Assembly (NCBI RefSeq): GCF_029625295.1
Contig: NZ_CP121112.1
Coordinates: 4,030,001-4,094,000 of the forward strand
DNA length: 64,000 nt
Direction: 5' to 3'
Origin: Flavobacterium gyeonganense
GTDB taxonomy: Bacteria; Bacteroidota; Bacteroidia; Flavobacteriales; Flavobacteriaceae
Shown here: in pieces, positions 1-8,162 of the stretch
Position numbering within the stretch: the first letter of the stretch is position 1
How the letters are laid out: every line of letters starts with the position of its first letter
The notes under the pieces: model-generated
What the model saw: the letters and a program-made list of their open reading frames with translations, nothing else
Told to the model about the DNA's origin: nothing
Databases searched by the model: none
Translations under genes and position numbers: made by a program

Positions 1-624
1 TATAGAAACTTCATCAGCAATATCATTTCCAAAAGCTTTACGAATTGTTTCTCTGATAAATTCATGCATTTCCTGTGCCTGCTCAGGAGAAGCTGTTTCC
101 CCTGTACCAATAGCCCAAACTGGCTCATAAGCCAAAACTACATTTGACCATGATTCTTTTGAAATGTGAAATAATCCATCACGTAATTGATTTTCAACAA
201 TGTTGAAATGATTGTCTGATTGACGGTCTTTTAATTCTTCTCCAAAACAAAAAATAACAGTCATTTCGTGTTTTAAAGCTGTGTCAACTTTATTAGCAAT
301 TAAGGCATCAGTTTCATTAAAAATAGCTCTGCGTTCTGAGTGACCTAAAATTACGGTATCAACTCCAACACTTTTTAACATATCAGCAGAAATTTCTCCG
401 GTAAAAGCCCCGCCTTCAGCCTGGTGAACATTTTGAGCGGAAACTCCAATAGGAGTATTTTTTAATTTTGCAGCAGCTGCAGCCAAGTTGATAAATGTTG
501 GTGCAACGATAACCTGTGCGTTTGTTTTTGCAGGAATTTTTGAAATTAACTCGCTTAGTAATTCTTCTGTTTGACTAGCATTTTTATGCATTTTCCAGTT
601 TCCTGCAACAATTTGTTTTCTCAT
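1..624 (-). CDS. tpiA: Triosephosphate isomerase, 3' end cut by window edge
   Basis: Interconverts dihydroxyacetone phosphate and glyceraldehyde 3-phosphate in glycolysis and gluconeogenesis, in the cytoplasm. The reverse strand reads MRKQIVAGNWKMHKN from the ATG at 622-624, which holds the N-terminal catalytic lysine (K11) in the family motif NWKM. The electrophilic histidine is in ILGHSERRAIF and the catalytic glutamate in AYEPVWAIGTG. The 208 codons present are about five sixths of the usual 250 residues; the C-terminus lies left of the window. The thioredoxin-like gene upstream on the same strand ends 58 bases before this start, so co-transcription is possible. Identity is secure. Confidence 0.97.
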   Translation of the reverse strand, partial: MRKQIVAGNWKMHKNASQTEELLSELISKIPAKTNAQVIVAPTFINLAAAAAKLKNTPIGVSAQNVHQAEGGAFTGEISADMLKSVGVDTVILGHSERRAIFNETDALIANKVDTALKHEMTVIFCFGEELKDRQSDNHFNIVENQLRDGLFHISKESWSNVVLAYEPVWAIGTGETASPEQAQEMHEFIRETIRKAFGNDIADEVSI

Positions 625-682
625 TTTGGATAGGTATTAATTTTTTGTTTTTTATGAATTTTAAAGGTTGTTTAAATTGAAA

Positions 683-1177
683 TTATTTAAGACTTTTTAG
701 TGTCTCATTGATTTTATCAAAGTCGGTTTCTATGGCACGATATAGTACAATTTTTCCGGTTTTGTCAAGAATAATATATCTGGGAATCCAGTCTAAATCA
801 ATTGATTTCCCAAAAACACCTTTCATTCCGTCATTCATCATGTAATGATCACCTTTCAATTCGTGTTTTTCAATTCCGATTTTCCATTTATCAGCGGTTT
901 TATCAGCTGAAATGAATAAATAAGAGACATCAGGATTATTTGCTTGAAGTTCTTTTATTTTTGGCATTGCTTTTACACAGTCACCACACCATGAAGCCCA
1001 TACTTCAATTACCAAAGTTTTTCCTTTGTATTTATTTAATATGTCTTTAAATGCAACCTGACTTTCATTCGTTGATAATAATTTTTCAGATAATGCTACT
1101 TCCGAAAAATTGTTCTTTTGAGCATTTGTACAAGAAAATGTAGCAAAAGCAATAAGTAATATAACTAATTGTTTCAT
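683..1177 (-). CDS. TlpA-like thioredoxin-fold lipoprotein
   Basis: Predicted envelope thiol-disulfide protein of 164 residues. The N-terminus is a lipoprotein-type signal (hydrophobic stretch ending FATFSC, lipobox cysteine C16). The thioredoxin fold follows, with active site WASWCGDCVKAMP (C64 and C67); the CGDC pair and the following proline-containing helix resemble TlpA/ResA-type periplasmic reductases. The C-terminal part has the cis-proline region DWIPRYIILDKTGKIV. Such proteins usually reduce periplasmic disulfides or support cytochrome maturation; the true substrate cannot be read here. A -7 promoter element on this strand lies 17 bases upstream of the start. tpiA follows on the same strand. 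Confidence 0.85.
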   Translation of the reverse strand: MKQLVILLIAFATFSCTNAQKNNFSEVALSEKLLSTNESQVAFKDILNKYKGKTLVIEVWASWCGDCVKAMPKIKELQANNPDVSYLFISADKTADKWKIGIEKHELKGDHYMMNDGMKGVFGKSIDLDWIPRYIILDKTGKIVLYRAIETDFDKINETLKSLK

Positions 1178-1193
1178 TTTTATATGTTTTGAA

Positions 1194-1201
1194 CAAAGTT
1201 A
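1194..1201 (-). promoter_or_regulatory. Bacteroidota -7 element of the thioredoxin-like gene
   Basis: Read on the minus strand this is TAACTTTG, matching the Bacteroidota -7 consensus TAnnTTTG, 17 bases upstream of the ATG at 1177. No convincing -33 TTG is found at 17-23 bases. Assignment rests on the motif and position only. Confidence 0.45.
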
Positions 1202-1559
1202 AACAAACAAATTGAAACAGAAATACAGAATATAAAAATTCAGGAAACAGTCAATTTTAGATTCAAAAAGAGAAAAATCGTTTATAATAGAAAAATTGAA
1301 ATCGTAATAGTTATGTCCTTAAATTTAATTTTTTGATGATTCCTTAAAATAGAGATTGATGAAAAGTATTTATTTGTTTTTTTATTTGAATAATTTGCTT
1401 AATAAAACGACATAAATGCCTTAAAAAGCTTTTGATTTTTTTAAAATGTTAATTTTTAGAATATTGATACACATTCAAAACTATAAAAATGGCAACTTAT
1501 GCTAATATCTCAAATGTCTTCAAAATTGACTATATTTGCATGTAATTTAAACTTAGAGT
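1202..1559. other. Divergent intergenic region, mostly featureless
   Basis: AT-rich spacer between two divergent genes. The only signal I see is TATATTTG at 1531-1538, a match to the -7 consensus 21 bases before the adenosine deaminase start; a -33 TTG at the right distance is not evident. I find no small reading frame with a credible start, no RNA gene and no clear repeat in the remainder. Confidence 0.5.
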
Positions 1560-2978
1560 ATGACAAGGATAATTACACTTTTCTGTTTTTTGATAACACA
1601 ATTTAATTTCTCTCAATCGGTTGGAAATTATTTAGAAAAAATCAGAAATAATGAGGCTCTCTTAACAGCTTTCTTTCAGCAAATGCCAAAAGGAGGCGAT
1701 TTACACCACCATTTTTCAGGATCTGTTTATGCAGAACCTCTTTTAGAAAGAGTTATTGCAGAAGATTTTTATCTAAATTTAGAAACGATGGAAGTTTCCA
1801 AAATAAAACCTGTAAAAGGAGATTGGGAGACTTTTTCGTCGTTAAAAAACACAGGAAAACTGGCTTTTTATAAACAGCAGATAATGCAAACCTGGTCAGC
1901 TAAAGACTTTAATGGTGTGACTGTTCCTTCTGATGATTTGTTTTTTGATTCTTTTCAAAAGTTTTCTCCTGCAATCGAAGGTCATTTTGCAGAAGGCTTG
2001 ACAGAACTTAAGAACCGTGCACTTTCTGAAAATGTAAGTTATATTGAAACGCAATTGTCTACAATTCCATGTGATATGAAAGTAGATGATCTGAATGATT
2101 TCAATTTAAAACTTCGTGAGGCTTCTGTTCAAAAAAATGAAAAAGCTGTTTTAAAACTTCTGGATGATCTGTATAAAAACATTCAACAAAGAAATGCTAA
2201 AAAATATGCGGAAGATTTTAATAACAATTTTATAACAAAACTTCACAGAGATTTAAAAATTGACGATGATAGATTTACGATGCGTTATCAAAATTTCGTA
2301 TTACGCTTTATGGAACCTGTTGATTTGTTTAAAAATCTTACTATTGCTTTTATTTCCGGAAATGAAAGTAAACTGGTTGCTGGCGTAAACATTGTTTCTC
2401 CTGAAGATGGCGAAACTTCCATGAAAGATTATTGGTTGCATATGGTGATGTTTAAATATTGCCATTCTCAATTTCCTAACGTAAAATATACGCTTCATGC
2501 AGGTGAATTGACATTAGGATTGGTTCAGCCAGAAGATTTAACCTGGCATATTAATTCGGCGATTTATATAGCCGGAGCCAATAGAATTGGACACGGAGTT
2601 GATATTGCTTATGAAGCAAATTCGTATGACTTATTGCGCTATATGTCAAAAAATAATATTCCTATTGAAATTAATTTGGCCAGTAACGAATTTATTTTAA
2701 AAGTAAAAGAGGGAAGACATCCTTTTGCACTTTATAAAGAGTTTAATGTACCAATTGTAATTAGTACAGATGATGCAGGAATTTTGCGAACCAATATGAC
2801 AGAACAATACGTTTTATTGGCAAAAAGATACCCAGATGTTTCGTATGCAACAATAAAACAATATGTTTACAACAGTATCAATTACAGTTTTATTCAGGAT
2901 GCATCAGTAAAAAAGCAATTATTAAAAGATTTGGATGCCAGATTTATAACCTTTGAAAACCAATTTTCTAAAAAGTAA
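1560..2978 (+). CDS. Exported adenosine deaminase family protein
   Basis: Metal-dependent deaminase of the adenosine/AMP deaminase superfamily, 472 residues, longer than cytosolic Add (about 340) and closer to the ADGF/CECR1-like extracellular branch. Residues 1-20 form a signal peptide ending in FNFSQS, so the enzyme is probably periplasmic or secreted. Metal ligands and catalytic residues are visible: the HxH region in GGDLHHHFSGS (H49-H51), HAGE with H313 and E316, GHGVDI with H345, and STDDAG with D404/D405. The MPKG motif before the first histidines is typical of the ADGF-type branch. The likely role is salvage of extracellular adenosine. The next gene begins 4 bases after the stop and is probably co-transcribed. 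Confidence 0.87.
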   Translation: MTRIITLFCFLITQFNFSQSVGNYLEKIRNNEALLTAFFQQMPKGGDLHHHFSGSVYAEPLLERVIAEDFYLNLETMEVSKIKPVKGDWETFSSLKNTGKLAFYKQQIMQTWSAKDFNGVTVPSDDLFFDSFQKFSPAIEGHFAEGLTELKNRALSENVSYIETQLSTIPCDMKVDDLNDFNLKLREASVQKNEKAVLKLLDDLYKNIQQRNAKKYAEDFNNNFITKLHRDLKIDDDRFTMRYQNFVLRFMEPVDLFKNLTIAFISGNESKLVAGVNIVSPEDGETSMKDYWLHMVMFKYCHSQFPNVKYTLHAGELTLGLVQPEDLTWHINSAIYIAGANRIGHGVDIAYEANSYDLLRYMSKNNIPIEINLASNEFILKVKEGRHPFALYKEFNVPIVISTDDAGILRTNMTEQYVLLAKRYPDVSYATIKQYVYNSINYSFIQDASVKKQLLKDLDARFITFENQFSKK

Positions 2979-2981
2979 CAA

Positions 2982-3851
2982 ATGAAATGGATTACTCGGG
3001 AACGACCTAAAATAGACCGTTTAGCTTGTCCATGGCTAATTCAGAAATTTGTTGATGCTGAAGCTGAATTTATTTATGTTCCTTTTGATAATGTTATTGA
3101 AGAAGCAAAAAAGCTAAATGCAATTCCGTTTGATATTCCCGGAGTCGAATACACGCATTATGAAGATCAGTGTACATTTGACTATATAGTTAAAAAACAC
3201 AAAATTAATGATCCTGCTATTGCTGTAATTTCAAAAATAGTTCGGGGAGCTGATACAGACAGACATGATATTGCTAATGAATCGGCTGGGCTTTGGGCAA
3301 TTTCTGCAGGATTGGCGCATAATATTACTGATGATGCTAAACTTTTAGAAATGGGAATGGTGATTTATGATGCTTTATATAGCTGGGCTTCTCATTTATA
3401 TCATCAAAAACACCTTCAAAATAGTCCTTTTGAAAATTTACTACATGAAGTTTACATTAAGTTTTTAAAAACGAATAAAACAGAGAAAAAGAAAGTTCCG
3501 GGTTGGGTAAATGAATTAAAAGAAATGATTCAGGACCAGATTGATGCTCAGTTTACATTTGACCTCAAAAAAATATCAACCGATTTAGAATTGAATCCTT
3601 CTTATTTATCAAGAGAATTTTCTAAATATTTTGAAGATCTCAATTTTGGGGATTATATTAGGAAAATCAGAATTGAAAAGGCTATAAACCTTATTCAGAA
3701 TTCAAATTATACGTTAACTGAAATCTCTTACTTAACAGGTTTTTCAGATCAAAGTCATTTTACCAGAATTTTTAAGCTTCATACTGGTGAAAATCCTTCT
3801 TCATTTAGAAAAAAACAGCAAAAAAGTAATTCAGATACAAAAGGTAAATAG
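2982..3851 (+). CDS. ChrB-domain/AraC-type HTH fusion regulator
   Basis: Two-part protein of 289 residues. Residues 1 to about 140 match the chromate-resistance ChrB domain: ITRERPKIDRLACPWLI at the start, a conserved HYEDQCTFD segment, then GADTDRHDI. Residues about 175-280 form an AraC/XylS DNA-binding domain with both helix-turn-helix segments, the second in ISYLTGFSDQSHFTRIFK. In proteobacteria ChrB is a separate chromate-responsive regulator of chrA; here the sensing-type domain appears joined to an AraC reader. It sits 4 bases after the adenosine deaminase stop and two genes ahead of chrA. I infer a cytoplasmic chromate- or sulfate-analogue-responsive activator of the downstream genes. 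Domain calls are strong; the ligand is inference. Confidence 0.85.
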   Translation: MKWITRERPKIDRLACPWLIQKFVDAEAEFIYVPFDNVIEEAKKLNAIPFDIPGVEYTHYEDQCTFDYIVKKHKINDPAIAVISKIVRGADTDRHDIANESAGLWAISAGLAHNITDDAKLLEMGMVIYDALYSWASHLYHQKHLQNSPFENLLHEVYIKFLKTNKTEKKKVPGWVNELKEMIQDQIDAQFTFDLKKISTDLELNPSYLSREFSKYFEDLNFGDYIRKIRIEKAINLIQNSNYTLTEISYLTGFSDQSHFTRIFKLHTGENPSSFRKKQQKSNSDTKGK

Positions 3852-3859
3852 TATCCTAT

Positions 3860-3887
3860 TTGTTGCTTTTTAAGCTCCGTAGCTTTG
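3860..3887 (+). promoter_or_regulatory. Predicted promoter for the small exported gene and chrA
   Basis: TAGCTTTG at 3880-3887 fits the -7 consensus TAnnTTTG. TTG at 3860-3862 stands 17 bases upstream and fits the -33 element. The predicted start of transcription near 3894 is 18 bases before the ATG at 3912. This would give the two downstream genes their own promoter, controllable by the ChrB-AraC protein. Confidence 0.55.
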
Positions 3888-3911
3888 TTTAAATTAATTA
3901 AACAAACAAAA

Positions 3912-4409
3912 ATGACACGGATTACAAAAATTATTTTTCTTTTTTTATTATTTTTTAAAACAGCTTATTCTCAAACTACTTATCCAAAAATTAATGGCTA
4001 TGTGGGCATTATGCATCCAATTGTTACTTTCAGTGAAGATGAAACAACAACGAACTTTGATGGTCATTATGTTGTAGCTTTTCCAATAGGAATCAATTTA
4101 TGGAAAACTTCTAAAATAGGATTTTCCTTCGAAATTGTTCCAACAATCAAAGACGAAGCTGGAGTAAGTAAATCAAGTAATTTAACCTTTCATCCGGGTG
4201 TTTTGGTACCTCTCGGAAGCGGATTTTCTTTTGCAGGAAGAGCCGCCTTTGAAACTTCCGGCAGGTATGGTTTTACTCCGGTTTTCAATAAGACACTTAT
4301 TAAAAGTGAAAATTGCAGTTACTATGCTGCTTTGCCTTTGCCTGCCCGATTTGGCAATGATAAACCGGCAACGTTTACTATTGGATTTCAATTCGGAGTT
4401 TTATTTTAA
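3912..4409 (+). CDS. Small exported protein of unknown function
   Basis: 165 residues with a clear N-terminal signal peptide (IIFLFLLFFKTAYSQ). The mature part is rich in glycine and alternating hydrophobic residues and ends in FTIGFQFGVLF, an aromatic beta-strand-like end as in small outer-membrane beta-barrels. I do not recognise a family. A TTG codon at 3885 would lengthen it by nine residues but lies inside the predicted -7 promoter element, so I take the ATG at 3912. It sits between the ChrB-AraC regulator and chrA, 11 bases before chrA, so it is probably co-expressed with the transporter; an outer-membrane role in anion handling is speculation. Confidence 0.75.
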   Translation: MTRITKIIFLFLLFFKTAYSQTTYPKINGYVGIMHPIVTFSEDETTTNFDGHYVVAFPIGINLWKTSKIGFSFEIVPTIKDEAGVSKSSNLTFHPGVLVPLGSGFSFAGRAAFETSGRYGFTPVFNKTLIKSENCSYYAALPLPARFGNDKPATFTIGFQFGVLF

Positions 4410-4420
4410 AGAAAATTGTC

Positions 4421-5587
4421 ATGATAGAAAAACCAACTTATACTTTACGACAGCTTGTTTACTATTTTTTGAAACTGGGAACAACCGGATTTGGAGGTCC
4501 TGTTGCTTTAGTAGGTTACATGCATGAAGATCTGGTAGAAAAGCGTAAATGGATTTCAGAGGAGAACTATAGAGAAGGTCTGGCATTAGCACAACTGGCT
4601 CCGGGACCTTTAGCGGCACAACTTGGTATTTATTTAGGTTTTTTGCATTATAGAATTTTAGGTGCGACACTGGCTGGATTAGCTTTTATAATTCCTTCCT
4701 TTATTATTGTTGTCTTATTAAGTATTACTTATACGATCTACGGAGGACTGTCATGGCTGCAGGCTATTTTTTATGGTGTTGGCGCGGCAGTAATTGGAAT
4801 TATCGTAATGAGCTCATATAAACTTACACAAAAAGCTATTGGAAAGTTTACATTAGAATCACTAAAAAATAATTGGCTTTTATGGTTAATATTTGGAGTG
4901 TCTTTGGCTATAACATTGGTAACAAAACGAGAGCATATTTTATTATTTATTTGTGCAGGTCTTATGTATATGTTTTATAAATCTCCTCAAAAATTTTGGA
5001 GAACGAAAAAAACATACTCCTTGTTTATGCTGCAAATTTTATTTTTTAATGATGAGCTGACAATTTTACAAAAAATAGCAATTTTCTTTATCAAAGCTGG
5101 AGCCTTTGTTTTTGGAAGCGGTTTAGCGATAATCCCTTTTTTATATGCAGGTGTAGTGACAGAAAATCACTGGTTAAGTGAACAGCAATTCCTTGATGCT
5201 GTTGCTATAGCAATGATTACTCCAGGCCCGGTAGTAATTACAGTTGCTTTTATAGGATATATTGTTGCCGGATTTTCAGGCGCATGTGTATCTTCATTAG
5301 CGACATTTTTGCCGTGTTATTTATTCACGGTTATTCCGGCTCCTTACTTTCATAAAATTGCAAAAAATGAATCTATAAAAAACTTTGTTACAGGTATCAC
5401 AGCAGCAGTTATTGGGGCATTAGTAGGGGCTGTAGTTATAATTGCATCAAGAAGTATTGTTGATGTGTCGACCGCATTAATTGCAATTCTTACTATTTTT
5501 GCTTTAATATTTATAAAAAAAATAGCTGAGCCAATTATTATTTTAATAGCGGCATTTTCAGGTATACTAATAAAATTAATGCTATAG
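4421..5587 (+). CDS. chrA: Chromate transporter ChrA, two-domain form
   Basis: Inner-membrane transporter of the CHR family, which exports chromate using the proton gradient. The 388 residues hold two homologous CHR domains. The first (about 8-185) has GTTGFGGPVALVGYM and LAQLAPGPLAAQLG; the second (about 215-385) has AGAFVFGSGLAIIPFL and IAMITPGPVVITVAF. The two PGP motifs and the GFGG/GSG motifs are hallmarks of the long CHR type. It has about ten hydrophobic segments. It starts 11 bases after the small exported gene and follows the ChrB-AraC regulator, which supports a chromate (or related oxyanion) resistance unit. Some CHR members may move other anions, so the substrate is inferred from the family and context. 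Confidence 0.93.
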   Translation: MIEKPTYTLRQLVYYFLKLGTTGFGGPVALVGYMHEDLVEKRKWISEENYREGLALAQLAPGPLAAQLGIYLGFLHYRILGATLAGLAFIIPSFIIVVLLSITYTIYGGLSWLQAIFYGVGAAVIGIIVMSSYKLTQKAIGKFTLESLKNNWLLWLIFGVSLAITLVTKREHILLFICAGLMYMFYKSPQKFWRTKKTYSLFMLQILFFNDELTILQKIAIFFIKAGAFVFGSGLAIIPFLYAGVVTENHWLSEQQFLDAVAIAMITPGPVVITVAFIGYIVAGFSGACVSSLATFLPCYLFTVIPAPYFHKIAKNESIKNFVTGITAAVIGALVGAVVIIASRSIVDVSTALIAILTIFALIFIKKIAEPIIILIAAFSGILIKLML

Positions 5588-5602
5588 ACTTCAAATCATT
5601 TT

Positions 5603-5610
5603 TATCTTTG
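5603..5610 (+). promoter_or_regulatory. -7 element of rlmH
   Basis: TATCTTTG matches TAnnTTTG and lies 22 bases ahead of the rlmH start at 5633. No -33 TTG is seen at the expected distance. Assigned on motif and position only. Confidence 0.4.
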
Positions 5611-5632
5611 CTGTTCATAAATCAATTTAAAA

Positions 5633-6106
5633 ATGAATATCAAACTTATCGCCATTGGCAAAACGGATAACAAATCATTACAAACATTAATCGATGATTA
5701 TACTAAACGGTTGTCGTTTTATATCAAATTTGATTTAGAAATCATTCCCGATATTAAGAATGTAAAGAATTTATCTGAAAGCCAGCAAAAAGAGAAGGAA
5801 GGAGAGTTGATTTTATCTAAATTGACACCTACAGATCAGTTGATTTTATTGGATGAAAACGGAAAAAACTTCTCAAGTGTTGGTTTTTCTGAAGAGTTGC
5901 AAAAAAAGATGAATTCCGGAATCAAAACGCTGGTTTTTGTAATTGGGGGGCCTTATGGCTTTTCAGAAACAGTTTATAGTAAGGCACAAGGCAAAATTTC
6001 ACTTTCACTGATGACTTTTTCACATCAGATGGTGCGTTTGTTTTTTATAGAACAATTGTACAGAGGTTTTACAATTTTAAGAAATGAACCTTATCATCAT
6101 CAATAA
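5633..6106 (+). CDS. rlmH: 23S rRNA (pseudouridine-1915 N3)-methyltransferase
   Basis: SPOUT-class methyltransferase that uses S-adenosylmethionine to methylate pseudouridine 1915 in helix 69 of 23S rRNA on assembled ribosomes. The 157 residues match the family length. The knot region that binds the cofactor is visible as FVIGGPYGF, followed by SLSLMTFSHQMVR and the conserved C-terminus LRNEPYHHQ that completes the active site in the dimer. It is a single-copy housekeeping gene, here 45 bases after chrA and preceded by its own -7 element. Confidence 0.96.
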   Translation: MNIKLIAIGKTDNKSLQTLIDDYTKRLSFYIKFDLEIIPDIKNVKNLSESQQKEKEGELILSKLTPTDQLILLDENGKNFSSVGFSEELQKKMNSGIKTLVFVIGGPYGFSETVYSKAQGKISLSLMTFSHQMVRLFFIEQLYRGFTILRNEPYHHQ

Positions 6107-6191
6107 AACTAATTATTGATTATTTATTAATGAAGATTCAGTGATGTTTATAAGAAAAAATAAATAAATTAGCTCCTTCAAAACCATAACC

Positions 6192-7505
6192 ATGACGAAC
6201 TTACCAAAAGGGAGTAAAAAATTATTGAATGCCTGGGCCTTTTATGATTGGGCAAATTCAGTTTACACTCTTACAATCGCATCAGCTGTATTTCCTATTT
6301 TTTACGAAGCCTTATTTTCTGAACGAGGACATTATATAGAAGTTTTTGGATTGGAATTGAAAAATTCAGCCCTGATTAGTTTTGTAACCGCATTTGCCTT
6401 TGTATTTGTAGCCGTCTTTTCACCATTATTATCCGGTATTGCAGATTATGTTGGGAATAAAAAATCATTCATGAAATTTTTCTGCTATGTTGGGGCTTTA
6501 TCCTGCATGGGACTGTATTGGTTTAACCTTGAAAACATTTACATCGGATTATTGTTTTATTTTCTGGGGCTTATTGGTTATTGGGGAAGTTTGGTTTTCT
6601 ATAATTCCTATTTGCCGGATATTGCGTTTCCTGAACAGCAGGATAAAATTAGTGCCAAAGGGTATTCTTTAGGGTATATTGGAAGTGTAATTTTACTGAT
6701 TATCAATCTGGCAATGATTATGAAACCAAAAATATTTGGAATCACTGGAACAGATGGTGAAGCAGCTATGAAAGCCATGAGATATTCTTTTATTATGGTA
6801 GGAGTGTGGTGGATTTTGTTTAGCCAGTACAGCTATTATTTTTTACCTAAGGGAAGCAAAGAAACCAATCAAAAGTTATCGAAAGATGTTGTGTTTAATG
6901 GCTTTAAAGAATTAAAGAAAGTTTGGGCAATATTACAGAATAATATTCCTTTAAAAAGATACTTAGGCGGATTTTTCGTGTCAAGTATGGCGGTTCAGAC
7001 TGTAATGTTGGTAGCGACTTATTTTGGAGCACAGGAAATTCAGTGGGCATCTAAAGAAGAAAGTACCATCGGTTTGATTATTTGTATTTTAATTATACAA
7101 TTGGTTGCTGTAATCGGAGCTATTTTAACTTCTAGAGCTTCAGAGAAATTTGGTAACATCCCAACTTTAATTGTTATCAATACTATTTGGGCAGTTTTTT
7201 GTGCACTTGCTTTTTTTATTACCTTGCCAATACATTTTTATGTAATGGCTACGGTAGCAGGATTTGTAATGGGAGGAATTCAGGCTTTGTCACGCTCAAC
7301 GTATTCAAAATTATTGCCCGAAACAGAAGATACAGCATCATTTTTTAGCTTTTATGATGTAGCTGAAAAAATTGGAATCGTAATAGGGATGTGTCTTTAC
7401 GGAATTATCGATCAAATTACAGGAAGTCCTCGTTTGGCAATTGTATTCTTAGGATTGTTTTTCGTGACTGCAATTTTTCTTTTAAAAAGAGTACATAAAA
7501 AATAA
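6192..7505 (+). CDS. MFS transporter, UMF1/Atg22-like family
   Basis: Integral membrane protein of 437 residues with about twelve hydrophobic segments. The start, LLNAWAFYDWANSVYTLTI, carries the AFYDWANS signature of the UMF1 (Atg22-related) branch of the major facilitator superfamily. A later GGIQALSRSTYSKLLPE segment is also characteristic of this branch. Bacterial members are common but their substrates are largely unknown; yeast Atg22 exports vacuolar amino acids. Flanking genes give no clue to the substrate. Family call is strong, function open. Confidence 0.88.
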   Translation: MTNLPKGSKKLLNAWAFYDWANSVYTLTIASAVFPIFYEALFSERGHYIEVFGLELKNSALISFVTAFAFVFVAVFSPLLSGIADYVGNKKSFMKFFCYVGALSCMGLYWFNLENIYIGLLFYFLGLIGYWGSLVFYNSYLPDIAFPEQQDKISAKGYSLGYIGSVILLIINLAMIMKPKIFGITGTDGEAAMKAMRYSFIMVGVWWILFSQYSYYFLPKGSKETNQKLSKDVVFNGFKELKKVWAILQNNIPLKRYLGGFFVSSMAVQTVMLVATYFGAQEIQWASKEESTIGLIICILIIQLVAVIGAILTSRASEKFGNIPTLIVINTIWAVFCALAFFITLPIHFYVMATVAGFVMGGIQALSRSTYSKLLPETEDTASFFSFYDVAEKIGIVIGMCLYGIIDQITGSPRLAIVFLGLFFVTAIFLLKRVHKK

Positions 7506-7589
7506 TTAGTAAAATAATATTCAGTCTAAACGCAATTATCATACATTTGATTCTTGCGTTTTTATTTTAAATTAAACAATAAATCTTTA

Positions 7590-8162
7590 ATGACGAGCGA
7601 GTATTTCCTTGATAAAGAATATAATAATGTCATTTATGATAAGGATGGTGCTAATTTTAAGGAATTTGAATCTTGTGTTTTTAATAATTGTAATTTTTCT
7701 GCCTGCACTTTTTTAGCCGTTACATTTATTGACTGTGTTTTTAATGACTGCACTTTTTCTGAAGCAAAAATCAATTATGTGGCTTTTAGAACAGCAACTT
7801 TTAATCGGTGTGAAATCAAAGATGTAAATTTTGCCATGTGCGACAAACTCATTTTCGAAATTCATTTTAACGATTGTATTTTAGATTTTTCAAAGTTTTA
7901 TACCTTAAAAATAAAAGGAACAACTTTTACAAATTGCAGTTTAGTTGCCGTCGATTTTATGGCTGCCGATCTTACTAGTGTTCTTTTTGATAATTGTGAT
8001 TTGTATCGTTCTGAGTTTAATAAAGCGATTGCCAACAAAGTTGATTTCAAAACGAGTTATAATTACACCATTGATCCATCCAAAACGAAACTTAAAAAAG
8101 CTGTTTTTGCTTTGAATGAAGTAAAAGGTTTATTGTTTAAGCATGATGTAATTGTGAGCTGA
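7590..8162 (+). CDS. Pentapeptide-repeat protein, Qnr-like architecture
   Basis: 190 residues from the ATG at 7590. Nearly the whole chain is a run of pentapeptide repeats with F, L or M at the central position (for example FNNCNFSACTFLAVTF and FNDCTFSEAKI), predicting a right-handed quadrilateral beta-helix. The C-terminus DPSKTKLKKAVFAL then GLL resembles the dimerisation end of Qnr proteins, which mimic DNA and protect gyrase from quinolones. Qnr proteins are usually about 215 residues, so this is shorter. A TTG codon at 7554 would add 12 residues without repeat character and is rejected. A gyrase-related role is inference. The stop codon abuts the end of the convergent acetyltransferase gene. 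Confidence 0.85.
   Translation: MTSEYFLDKEYNNVIYDKDGANFKEFESCVFNNCNFSACTFLAVTFIDCVFNDCTFSEAKINYVAFRTATFNRCEIKDVNFAMCDKLIFEIHFNDCILDFSKFYTLKIKGTTFTNCSLVAVDFMAADLTSVLFDNCDLYRSEFNKAIANKVDFKTSYNYTIDPSKTKLKKAVFALNEVKGLLFKHDVIVS

Noticed and set aside
3885..3911. Longer TTG start for the small exported gene
   Set aside because: It falls inside the predicted -7 promoter element TAGCTTTG (3880-3887), and the ATG at 3912 begins a clean signal peptide.
4198..4527. Plus-strand open frame overlapping the small exported gene and chrA
   Set aside because: It overlaps two genes with clear signal peptide and CHR motifs and has no recognisable feature of its own.
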